The position numbers and the translations under genes were made by a program. A DNA stretch of 64,000 nucleotides from Hevea brasiliensis (Eukaryota > Streptophyta > Magnoliopsida > Malpighiales > Euphorbiaceae). The notes beneath the pieces were generated by a model. The model worked only from the letters and a program-made list of their open reading frames with translations, was not told the DNA's origin and ran no database searches. The stretch lies in assembly GCF_030052815.1 (NCBI RefSeq), contig NC_079499.1:82871183-82935182 (forward strand). Direction: 5' to 3'. This document shows, piece after piece, positions 25,022 through 36,166 of the stretch (position 1 is the first letter of the stretch; the number at the start of each line of letters is the position of its first letter).

Positions 25022-28000
25022 TGTAACGCCCTCACTTTACGTAGTCCGTACATTCGACTGCTCCGGTGACCTAATGTCTATCTGGACAAGTCAAGATGTC
25101 TGGAATTACACTTCAGTGATAATAAATAGACATAAAATGATGAAATATAAGGTAAGAAAATACAAGAAAAAAATTAAGGAAAAATAAAAGAGAGGAAATG
25201 AAACTAGGTTAAGTGAGCCGGCACCATAGCGATGGGTGACCGCACTGGAAAGTTACGGCGAAGACTGTTGACTAGCCTTGGACCGCGGGAAACCTTGGGA
25301 AATATTTTTAAGACTTAAATAAACATCTATTGAGGTATAATTGACTTAGAAAATGTCAAAGAAAATTTAATTAATTAGTACAAAGAAAAACGAAAATTAA
25401 AGAAATCAGCGGGTCAAGAAATTAATTAGTAGTACCGAAAAATTTGAAATACAACCCGAAGAGGGGCATTTTGGTCAATTAATGTCTAGAGTTGACTTTT
25501 GACCTAAATGTTAATGAAAAATTAGTAGTATTAAACTTTGAAAATCCCATGAAAAATGAAATTATAAATGAAATGCAATTAAAGGAAATATGTGGCTATG
25601 ATTAGAATTATGAAAGTTTAATTATTTTAACTATTATTTAAATGGTTAGTGGGGTATAAAACCATAAGTGGACAACATTTTCCACTAAATCATTTCATCT
25701 TCTTCACTCCTTCATCACCATTGCCGAATTTGATTTTCTCTCAAAGCCTCCATGGATGTCCCATGTGCAAGCTTCAATCCTCCCCCATTTTCAACCTAAA
25801 ACTCAAGACTTTCTTCATTAAAAGTGATCCTCACACCATGGGTAGTAGATAGGCAACAAAAAGAAAGGGATTTGGTGAAGTTTTCTCAAGCTCAAAATAA
25901 GGTTAGTGCTAGTTTTTCTTCCTTTGCTTAATTAAAGTTTGTATTGAGGTTATGGTGAGTAGTTTGGTTGAAAAAATTGATGGAATTGTTGAGTTATGGG
26001 ACAGTCCATTTTTGGTAGCCATGGGAGGTGAGTTTGCTTGAGTTTTTCCTACATGTAATTGATAGGAATTAGGATTGATTTGGTTAAATTGATGTATTAG
26101 CAACTTACTTCCCATGTATGAATATTGAGCACTTAAATTTAGAGATTTGGAAAGTATTTTGAAAGCCTTAGCAAACTGCCATTTTTGCCAGCCTTGAATA
26201 GCATGGATTAGTATTTGATCTCATGAAATTAATTGATGAATTCTGTTAGTGATGGTTTGAGGGCAATGTATATGAAGTGATAGTGGAAGTGTATGTAACA
26301 AATTAAGTGATTACATGTATATATATTGTGTTGAATGTAACTTTGAGAATTAAAGTTGTAATGTGTGTATTGAGAATTGTTATATTCTTCCCAAAGTGAA
26401 CAAAATGTGATGTGATGAATGGTCATGGTATGATAACAATTCAGAATTAGGTATGAGAAATGAACTTATAGCAAGGTGAATGTGCATTTGGTTGGTGTTT
26501 GAGCAATGTGTTTAAGGGCAGTATGTAATTGAGCTTATAACCCTAATTGTGTGACCCCAATTGATATGAGGCCAATTGGAGGCAAAACTAGACATAAAAT
26601 AGGCCAACTTTCATGTATAGGTCATGCCAAAATTTTGCCTAGAAGTGACCTAAAAGAGTGACCAAATCCGAATTAGCACAATATAAAAACCCAAAATTTG
26701 ACCATATGAACAGTAATCAGTCTTTTGGCAATAACTCACTCAAAACAGGTCCAAATGACCTGAAATTTATACCATGGAAAGCTTAGACATAGAGCTACAA
26801 CTCTTATGCAGACACCAAAGCAGAGAAATGACCAAAACCAAGTCAAAATGCTCGCACAAGTTGGGTTACAAAAACTAGCCGAATTAACTTTGACCTAAAA
26901 ATGACCTAAACTTTGCAATATAAGTGCAACTTGACCAACAATAGTAAAATGACCATAACTTGGTCCATAGAACTCCAAATTACATGAAATCAGTCCCAAA
27001 ATTTCAATAAGACATAAATCTACAATATTGGTAATTTGACCAAAACCCAAAAATCAAGGGAACTAGGTCAACTAACTTGATTAAGTTGGCACACTAAATC
27101 TGGAATTAGCACAATTGACCATAAAATTTAGAAAATTCAAATAAGCATATCTCTCACAAAAAATGTCTAATTTAAATGGGCCATACCAATATGGAAAGCT
27201 AGGAAAGAGACCTAAAATATTGTTTTAGACAACTTCCTTAAATTATAAATGTATAAGGTCAGAATTTAAGGTTAAGCCATTGACCTAATTGAGGACCATG
27301 CCAATATAGGACCTTTGAGTCCAAGTTAACAATTTATCTGTAAAGAATTCTATAAGACTTGAAAAATGGTAAGCAAAATTTTTGGTTGTCCCTAAGACAT
27401 AGGGCAACAATACTTATGAAGAATGCTAGACCTCAATGTGATTACAAGCAATTCAAATAAATTAGTAAACTCAGAACCGAAAATGCCTAAAAAGGAAACT
27501 AAAATTTAGATTTGACCTAGTTATGGTTAATTGACCATAACTTGAGCTATACAACTCCAAATGGAGTGATTCAAAAAGAAAATTAAAGAAGACATAATGA
27601 GAAACAATTTAATGAAGAGAAATCTGTTAAATTTACACTTTATTTTAGTCTAATAGACAGTAAACATTGGCCATGAAATCTAAATAATTACAAATAAATG
27701 CAATAAGCTTTGAAATAAAATTGGCAATATATATCAACATGTGAGGAATGAAAATTGGAACATATTAGGAACATTAAAACTAATTCACCTAGAGTGCATT
27801 AAAGGTCAACATTATTGGTTGACTAATGAAAGGAATAGTATTAATAAAATTTAATTATTGAACCTTATTATTAGAAACAATTTAAATGAGTACTGAAACA
27901 CTTTAAATTATGTGTTTCAGTTAGAAAAGACACTGGGAAGGGAAAAGACCCACTGAGTCAAGGCCAAGAGGCAACTTATTAGAGGTTTGTGCACAACTAG

Positions 28001-29620
28001 TTTTTAATTGATTTTGTTCTAAATATTTCATATGATTAAATGACGTTATTTTCCTTATGTATTATGTTCATCAAGTATTGGATTTAATTCAATGATTATT
28101 GAAATTATTATAGTATGTATGAATTTAGCTTTGTGAAATGGTATTTTAACAAGTATTAAGCATTGTTGTGGATTGAATAAATTATGTTTTGGAAAATTGT
28201 GATAGAATACATTTTGAATTGTGATGGGCAATTTGCATAGAAAAATACAAATTTATGTTTTGAATTGTGATGAGCATAAAAATTATTGGATATTGGAATT
28301 GACTTTGAATCGAATTGTGTTGTGATTTATGCTCACAAAAAGGACAAAGAGATTGATGATATTGTTTTGTATCTCACTATAGATGTTTGACTAGGTTATT
28401 ACCCGTCTCTCTCATTTGTTGAGGAGACAATGGAGTTAGCTTTGTTTTGATTATCATGGTACGTGCATAGGCTTAAATTCTCCTCTTATTAGAGGTTAGA
28501 TCTAAGTTTTTATTTGTTATGGCCCTTTCGGAAGTTTCATTATTGTGGTGTGTACTGTGCACAAAGATTCGACCTCCCCAACCATAGGGAGTTAGAATTC
28601 GATTCGACCACCCCGACCATAGGGAGTTAGAATCACCCTGAAGATGACCCTTGCGGATTAGTTTTGCATAGTTAGTGAGATAAAGAATGGATTTTGAATA
28701 GTAAAGAATTTCGATTTCAAATAAGATTTATGCATAATTGATTTTGTTGGAATTAATCTTTATTTCCATGATTGGTGGAATTACTTTAAATGTCCGGTTG
28801 TGATTTGATAAATTGAATTTCTTGCTCAAAGTCATTTTAACTAATGATTTATATTATTGGCAACGAAGATTTTGACTTTTGAAATTTTATTGAATTTTGA
28901 GACTTTCAAATTAATTATTATATTTTTTTCAATGTATATTGTACTATGTTTTAAATTATAGTTGTGCACCACTGAGTTCACCACTCAGCGATAGCTTTGC
29001 ATGCTGTCACAGGTGAAAAGAGCATAGAGCAGTTGAGTAAGCTTCTTTGAAGACACATTCAGATCAGCTCCAGGTATATCATAGGTATACCCATGTACAT
29101 AGGTTTTGATATATACATGTAATAATATGTATGTAAATTATTTGAGCAGTTGTATAAAAACTCTTGTAAAATATTTTGGTATGTAATTAAGTGTAAATTA
29201 TTGTGATATAAATTTGAGATTTCATTTACCTGTATAGTTTTGTAATATTAATTTTTGAGTCTTGTAATCAATGAAATGTTTCTTTTATGATGAGGTTGGT
29301 TTGAAAATGAATTGATTTGATTATTGAGATTTGAATTGTGAGATGAAATGAAGTTTATTGGGGTTGTATTTGAGAAATCATATTGGGAGTGTTTTCCTTT
29401 TTAAGTTTGAAGAACTGTTTTCTCAAAATACAGCCGGCACTCTGCCAAAATTTTAAAAAATTTGTATAACACCATATTTTAATCAATGATTTAAATTTCA
29501 TGAGAATTGTTTTAAAATCCCTTGTAGCATATTTAATGGGTTACCGGTAGGTGAAGTACGGTAATTCATTAGGTGTACTATAGGATCATGTTACATCTTA
29601 CGAAGGGATAGGGTGTGACA
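25022..29620 (+). repeat. 3' LTR (4599 bp), intact
   Basis: Starts TGTAACGCC and ends TGTGACA, followed by the duplication TGAAA. It is collinear with the 5' LTR and shows the undisturbed target site (near 27431-27441) of the solo LTR at 17062-20718. TATA box at 25655-25660 and 5S-like block at 25208-25254. Short direct repeats of a CGACC..CCCAACCATAGGGAGTTAGAAT type lie near 28560-28640. No gene is recognised. Confidence 0.93.
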
Positions 29621-32600
29621 TGAAATGAGTGAGTATAACTTGAAATTGAAAGCAAATGATAAGAAACTTTGGAACCCTCATTTCGGCAGCCTTGGGAAAC
29701 ATGGGATTAACTTCATGCATGTAAATGGTGATTTGTGATATTGATGAATAAGTAGATGTGAGTTATATGTTGAGTGATGAAGTTATATGTACTAGAAATT
29801 TGATTGCATGTGCATATTTGAGATTGACACTTTGAGTTAAGGTTTTGACTTAACTATTGGAGATTTTATATAATTGCTGGAATTTGACTTTGTTGAGATG
29901 AGTTGATGATGTTTAGAAGTGCCATGAATGCCAATTTGCAGTTTGGGAGTTGGAGGAAATGAAATTTGGAAGTGTACATTTCTTTGTAGGTTTGGAACTT
30001 TATAATCCAGTGTATGTTTTGAGCCATGACTGAATTTGTGTTGTCCAATTGGTATGAGGTCAATTAGAGATGAAACTAGACCCAAAATGCTCCATTTTAC
30101 ATGAAGAAACCATACCCAAATTTTGTCCATAACTTGACCTAATTTTTGTCCCAATCTGGCTAACCATACAATGAACCCAGAAAAATGACCAAATGAATAG
30201 TACACATTCATTTGGCCATAACTCCCTTTAAATAGATCCAAATGACCTGAATTTTATACCATTGGAAAGCTTAGACATAGGACTACAAATTTCATGAGGG
30301 ACATAGAGCTTATAAATGTCTCTAACCAAGCTAAATTGCTGGCCCAAGTTAATTCACAAAACTGTCCAGAATCATATTGCCCAGAAATTACTAGACATAG
30401 GCTTACCTAATCAGTTTTGGCAAAAAGGCCAAAACTTGGTCTAAAAAAATCTAAAGGCAATATAATCAGTGACAAAATTTCCACAAGACATCAATATACA
30501 ATATTAGTATCTTGACCAAAACTCAGAAATCAAGGGAACTAGGTCAATTGGCTAGGTCAAGTTAGTATGCAAATTCTGGAAATTGCCTAAGTGACCACTT
30601 GACCCCAGAATAGTCTTCAAGTCATATCTCCCACTAGAAAACTCCAATTGGGATTTGCCATATTGTTTTGGAAACTAAGAAATAGGGCTCCAACTTTGTT
30701 TTAGATGCTTTCCTCAAATTATGAATGTAAGAATCCTAAAAGTTGAGTCAAAGCCACTGACTTGAACTGGAATTCTGTTGGTATAGGGTACTTGAATTCA
30801 GGCCAGTTATTTGGCTATAATTAATTTTACAAAACTTGAAAATTTGTAATACAAAATTTTGAGTGACCATGTGACATAGGGCAACAATTTCTATGAAGAA
30901 CACTAAGCCTAAAAGTGGCTGAAACCTTTTCCATTAATTAGATAAAGTCTAAGTCCAAAAACTATCTAGTTAAGGAACTAGAATTAGGAAATGAACCAGT
31001 TATGGTTACTTGACAATAACTTGAGTTCTAGAAGTCCAAATGACATGATTCAAAAAGGGAAAACAAAAACAAGACATAAAGGAACAACTTTCATGAAGGA
31101 AACATGGCCAAAAAGTGGCCACAAATTAATCAAATTGATAGTTAAATTTAAGACATTAAAACTGAACCTAAAGAAAGGTTCATAAGACAAATTATTGTAT
31201 GATAGGGTTTTAACCCTAAAATGTTGCTAAACACTAAATTATATAAAATAAGTATGTGGGATCCACTTTCCCACTATAAATTGACATGAAATTTCTAATA
31301 AGAAATTAATAATGCTAAATTGCTCAAAGTAAACCTAGGCTTATGTATATAGCTTGGATTGATTGGTGTACCAATTAGGGACTACAAATAGCAGTACTGC
31401 CTACATGAATAATTATTGACTAATAAAATATGTCTGATATGATTATTCTACAGACTATATGTCTGCCCGTTGGTTATTGTGCCTAATTTCATTTCTGGCT
31501 TTAAAAGCCTACCCACTGGCCTTGTACCTAACATGACAGTTGTATACAGGGTAGACATATGGATGTCTAATCAGTATACTCCCGTGTATCCAACCTTTAT
31601 AGTCTGTTATAGGTTACTTGGGCATTGATATGATTTTAAAAAGACTGAAAATGAAGTAAATGCACAGATAAGATCCTAATAAATCTAATTGTTTCCAAAG
31701 TGCAGAAAATTCATAAATGACTTAGATTTTATGAAATTAAGCATAAAATAATTATTTTACTTATTTAATTACTTTTCTTTAAAATTATGCACTACTAAGT
31801 AATTCGCTTAGCGCATTGGGTTTCCATCGCGTAAGTACTGGAGACCAGACACAATCGCAGCAGTAGTGTCCTGACCGAGATTGACCAGATTTGCCAGTAC
31901 CTGCTAGTCACCTCAGCAGTTTATATTTTGTTGGTAGGGCTCATGTATTAGATTTTGTATTTTGGTTTATTGTACATAAACATCATGTCATTACATTTTG
32001 AGACTGTAAATGAAATTGTAAATTATTGTGTTTAAACTTTTATATGAATGATTATGAGTAAATTATATGAATATTTGATGACATAACATGACATGGAAAA
32101 TATGAATGGAATATGATTATGTTAACAGGTAAATATTAGAACCCGCCAGATACTAATAAAACAGAGGAGACTCTATCCGAGTCTCCACAAAAATAAATTG
32201 TGATAAAAAAAAATTATCACATGTTTTCTATGAAGTTTAAAATTAACAATGGATAGGACAAGATAAGATAGGTGCTCCAGCACCGAATGTGGCACGCTTT
32301 ACTCTGCTACACTGTAGACGAGTGAGAGGCATCACATAACCGTTGGAGAGCTGAATGGTAATTGGTTGAGTGTTTTCTTACTAACTGGTTAGTGTCTATC
32401 ATGGCTGGATCTTCGAGATTCTAGCATTAGTTACTTGGGCTAGAATTATAAAAGTTGTTAGAGTTGTTAACTAAGTAGCTATAAGATTTGCAACTATTGT
32501 ATTGATTCATTCACTCTTGATTTCCAATAAAGTTGATTAAGATTTTTGTCTATCTTTTTTGTATTTCTGTTCTTCATTTTCCTAGCATGATAGATGATGC

Positions 32601-33374
32601 CAGAAATGCTGTGAATACTATGGGAACACTAGATCTCTTTTCTTTTTGCTTTGTTTTTCTTGATTTTACAACCTTGGGTAAAAGAATCAATGAAGTTAAG
32701 TATTGAATCAAGGAAGGAATGGAATTAGATGAATTTTTGTGGGGTGGTTTTGCTAGATAGTTGTTTAGGATCAACAAGATTTTGAAGGGTCTGTGGTTAT
32801 GAAGCTCATCTTCCTTCCTGTCCTCTGTTGTCCTCTCTCCCTTCATTCTCCATGCTTTCACCCCTATTTGTTTCTCTTCTCTTCTTTTATTTTTTCTTTT
32901 TCCAAATTTCTCTTATGGTCCCCCTTTCTTCTTTTTCTTTCTATACGCTCCTAAAGACTTCCTTTACTATCACTTATTTCTTTTTTTTTTTTTCTATATA
33001 TTTTCATTTAAAGCACTTTGGATACTTTAAAATGACAAGAATATATTTAGTTAATAAACTCAATTATTTTGATTTTGGCTTCTAATTGGGAGTATAAAAG
33101 TTTTTTTTTCTTTTTTTTTTTTGTTTTTACTAAAAGAGTCTAAAAGACCAAATTATTTAGTTAGGCTTAATTTAATATTTTCAGAGCTTCAAGTTGGGCT
33201 TAGAAAATAACTGAGTTTAATTAAATATCCAAATCCATTAAATTTATTAGGTTTTAATTATAATGTAAAAGTGGGCTTTTAATGGATTTTTTTTTACTTA
33301 ATTACGCTTTAAAGCCTTTTTATGAAATTTTTTTAAGATAAAAATGAAAAAAAAAAGAATAAAAAAATATATTT

Positions 33375-33526
33375 GAGAGATAATTATCCCTCATAACCGA
33401 TTGGTTAGAGAGACAATTATCCCCCATTTATCTATTTATTATTTTTTTAGATAGAATTTTGAAATTATTTGAAAGATAATTATCCCTCATAACTGGTTAC
33501 TTAGAGGCATAATTATCCCCCATTTT
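33375..33526. repeat. Two-copy tandem repeat, 96 bp period
   Basis: Segments starting near 33375 and 33471 both read GATAATTATCCCTCATAAC, then a ten-base variable part, then AATTATCCCCCAT. The spacing is 96 bp. The function is unknown. Confidence 0.7.
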
Positions 33527-34157
33527 GTATTTATTTTAATTATTTTTTAGTTTAATTTAGATAGGCCTTAATATTATCTTCTTTTTAATATAAAACACCC
33601 CACCCAAATCATCTGAAAAGGGGGATAGAAAAAATTAAAACATAATCTACTAGAGCACTCTAGGGAGATTCTCAATCAATTAGAAACTCTCTTTTGTGCC
33701 ATGAAAGCCACAACTGGCTATCCATCTTTTCACCAAAATTACCTTTAGCTACCTTTTAGTTTAGCTTCATTTTAGATGCCTAATTAACCAAAATCACATC
33801 TCCAACTCTTTGACATATTCTCATCATTTGAAGGTATTCTGGAGTGCTCTAAGGGACCTCCAATCAAGGAATTGAATGCCAATTATAAGGTAAATTTGAT
33901 TAAGTAAATCCTGCTTTCTTCAGCTGTATTATCTTTTATCTTTGTCTCATTGCACATTAATCCATGCATATTTATGACTAGTTCATTTTCCTATTTTGTA
34001 ATAAAATTTGGAGCTTTTCATGGAGTTTTAGGTATTTTTAGATGAGAACATAAAGTGGCAGCTCATACATTGTGATTTTCATTTTTTTTGTTCCTTATGT
34101 CTTATTGTATTTAATTTTTCTTATTTTGATTTCATACTAACTTTGTTTATTTTGTTG

Positions 34158-34213
34158 TACATGAGTTTGATGCTTGTCTTTGGAGTACATGAGTTTGATG
34201 CTTGTCTTTTGAT
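34158..34213. repeat. 28 bp tandem duplication
   Basis: TACATGAGTTTGATGCTTG starts at 34158 and again at 34186, with a 28 bp period and essentially no divergence. It is a recent local duplication. Confidence 0.85.
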
Positions 34214-34789
34214 TACATTGAAAGATTGAATGGGAGAAATAGGGATTAAAGTCCCAAAATTGAGATCTAAGATTTCAAATTTTTCATAAACTTTGAGAAT
34301 TTCAATTTGGTTTAAAGACTAATTTCAATTCTCCTCCCCTTTCATTTTGTTTTGGGATTATTTTTATTCTTTCTTTTCTTTGGTTTAATTGTTATCTTTG
34401 AATATCACCATGGCATGTAAATTATTTAGTAATAAGATTATGTGAATTTATGTTAACTTAACAAGTTAAAATCTAATTTAAAAAGATAAAAATTCTAGGC
34501 ATTTAACTTAGAAAAATATGCATCTTAGATCCCTTCTTCATTTTTAGCATAAAATTTAGCAAACTAATTTCTTTCAATTTAATTTGGTAAACTAAATGTA
34601 ATTATGTATGATAAAAATATTAGGCTTTCTAACATAGAAGCTTTTAATGTTTGGCTTTTTTTTTTTTGTTTAATCTCGATTCATAATTTATTTAGTAATT
34701 TTAATATAGGAAAATTACCGCATGGTGAAATATGATAACAATTATTGCCTATACAAAATTATATATATATATATATAAATATATATACA

Positions 34790-35110
34790 CTCTGGTATTC
34801 GTTTATAAATAGATCTGAAAACCTTTTTGGATGTATATAGAGAGAGATATTAGGCTATGATGGAAATTTCTTACCTAATGCAAGTTGTAAACACCTAAAT
34901 AATTAAAAATATATATATATATTTTTAATTATTTAGGTGTTTACAATTAATTATTTAAAAATATATATATTTTTAATTATTTAGGTGTTTACAATTAATT
35001 ATTTAGGTGTTTACAACTTGCGTTAGGTAACAAATTTCCATCATAGCCTAATATCTCTCTCTATATACATCCAAAAAGGTTTTCGGATCTATTTATAAAC
35101 GAATACCAGA

Positions 35111-35111
<1 letters not shown>
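34790..35111. repeat. Large inverted repeat (hairpin-forming)
   Basis: Arm 34790-34909 is the near-perfect reverse complement of 34997-35111 and its upstream bases, separated by about 90 bp made of extra partial copies of the same AATTATTTAGGTGTTTACAA phrase. A transcript or single strand would fold into a hairpin with arms of roughly 115 bp. Confidence 0.85.
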
Positions 35112-35168
<57 letters not shown>

Positions 35169-35595
35169 CTTGAATTAGATTATGTACACCAAATTAATTA
35201 TCAGTTGCGATTTTAATTAAAATATTATGGGTCTCATATAAACAAAATATATTTATTTTTAATTATTTAGGTGTTTACAACTTGCGTTAGGTAATAAATT
35301 TTCATCATAACCTAATATCTCTCTCTATATCCATCCAAAAAGGTTTTCGGCTCTATTTATAAATGAATACCAGAGTGTGTGTATATATATATGAATTAGA
35401 TTATGTACACCAAATTAATTATCAGTTGCGATTTTAATTAAAATATTATGGGTCTCATATAAACAAAATATATTTATTTTTAATTATTTAGGTGTTTACA
35501 ACTTGCGTTAGATAACAAATTTTCATCATAACCTAATATCTCTCTCTATATCCATCCAAAAAGGTTTTCGGCTCTATTTATAAATGAATACCAGA

Positions 35596-35596
<1 letters not shown>

Positions 35597-35676
<80 letters not shown>
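35597..35676. repeat. (TA)n microsatellite
   Basis: About 80 bp of uninterrupted TA directly after the third forward promoter-unit copy. A shorter run (35119-35167) follows the first forward copy, and about 10 bp of TA (near 35382-35391) follows the second. These are probably length-polymorphic. Confidence 0.95.
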
Positions 35677-35680
<4 letters not shown>

Positions 35681-36113
35681 GAATTAAATTATATATACCA
35701 AATTAATTATCGGTTGCGATTTTAATAATTTACCAAATTAATTATCAATTGCGATTTTAATAATTAATCAAATTAATTATCAATTGTGATTTTAATTAAA
35801 ATTATTATGAATCTTATATAAAAAAATATATATTTTTAATTATTTAAGTATTTACAACATGCGTTAGGTAAAAAATTTTCGTCATAACTTAATATCTCTC
35901 CCTATGTCCATCTAAAAAGATTTTTGACTTTATTTACAAATGAATACTAAATTAATTATTAATTATCATTTTAATTTAAATTATTATGAGTCTTACATAA
36001 AAAATATATATATATATATTTTTAATTATTTAGGTGTTTACGACTGTTAGGAAAAAATTTTCCATCGTAGCCTAACATCTCTCTCTATATCCATCTAAAA
36101 AAGTTTTCGGCTC

Positions 36114-36123
36114 TATTTATAAA
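36114..36123 (+). promoter_or_regulatory. Candidate TATA box of aminotransferase gene
   Basis: TATTTATAAA, 44 bp upstream of the ATG, in the last copy of the repeated unit. If used it would give a leader of only about 20 nt. A weaker alternative is CTCTATATCC at 36083-36092. Confidence 0.5.
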
Positions 36124-36166
36124 CGAATACCAGAGGCCAGAACGGCTGTAGAGGCCTGGAGGAGCT

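Larger units (their letters stand above)
14640..29620 (+). mobile_element. Non-autonomous gypsy element with 4.6 kb LTRs
   Basis: A forward element with perfect target duplications TGAAA (14635-14639 and 29621-29625). The 5' LTR is 14640-22906 (4605 bp after removing the nested solo LTR) and the 3' LTR 25022-29620 (4599 bp). The internal region is only about 2.1 kb: primer binding site, a gag start, a zinc knuckle, a trace of protease, about 0.85 kb of unrecognised sequence, a displaced gag fragment, and the polypurine tract. No RT, RNase H or integrase is seen, so movement would have needed enzymes from another element. LTRs make up more than 80 percent of its length. The first 92 bp of the two LTRs differ at 7 positions, mostly C/T transitions. 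Confidence 0.93.
13672..32336 (+). mobile_element. Solo LTR, forward, split by a nested element
   Basis: Starts TGTAACGCC at 13672 and ends CATCACA at 32336. It is flanked by perfect 5 bp duplications TAACC (13667-13671 and 32337-32341). Removing the nested insertion 14640-29620 plus one copy of its duplication leaves an LTR of about 3.68 kb. Its 3' part (29626-32336) matches the reverse complement of the solo LTR at 50358-54028, including the terminal region near 32130-32336, so the two are one family. No internal region is attached, so it is a solo LTR left by LTR-LTR recombination. It is the oldest layer of this stack. Confidence 0.92.
32342..34760. other. AT-rich intergenic DNA between retrotransposons and gene
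   Basis: No gene is recognised. The first 250 bp, with TGTTAGAGTTGTTAAC, an AATAAA and a TTCTGTTCTTCATTTTCCTAGCA end, look like a short Copia-type LTR remnant; no target duplication was found, so this is tentative. Positions 32860-33370 are T-rich tracts. Around 33587 a TATA-like TAATATAAAAC precedes about 300 bp of mixed composition ending at a possible splice donor (AAG then GTAAATTTG, near 33890). This could be an orphan promoter and leader, but nothing follows in frame. A reverse open frame at 32574-32861 has no recognisable content. Confidence 0.4.
34790..36135. repeat. Amplified promoter segment upstream of aminotransferase gene
   Basis: A unit of about 115-120 bp recurs. It starts TTTTTAATTATTTAGGTGTT, passes CTAATATCTCTCTCTATATC and CCAAAAAGGTTTTCGG, and ends CTATTTATAAACGAATACCAGAG. 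Forward copies: 34997-35111, 35256-35375, 35477-35596, 35833-35949 (most diverged) and 36019-36135. One inverted copy: 34790-34909. Between copies lie (TA)n runs and a second conserved piece reading CCAAATTAATTATCAGTTGCG. The 35256 to 35477 spacing is 221 bp. The last copy runs straight into the gene leader, ending 31 bp before its ATG, so the repeated unit contains what looks like the gene's own TATA region. Whether the gene captured a repeat, or its promoter was amplified, cannot be decided here. Confidence 0.85.

Noticed and set aside
29837..30241. 134-codon reverse open frame
   Set aside because: It lies in the 3' part of the split solo LTR (13672-32336) and runs through its degenerate repeat units; composition is that of repeat DNA.
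32574..32861. 95-codon reverse open frame
   Set aside because: No domain, low-complexity basic ends, beside a possible Copia LTR remnant; not enough to call a gene.
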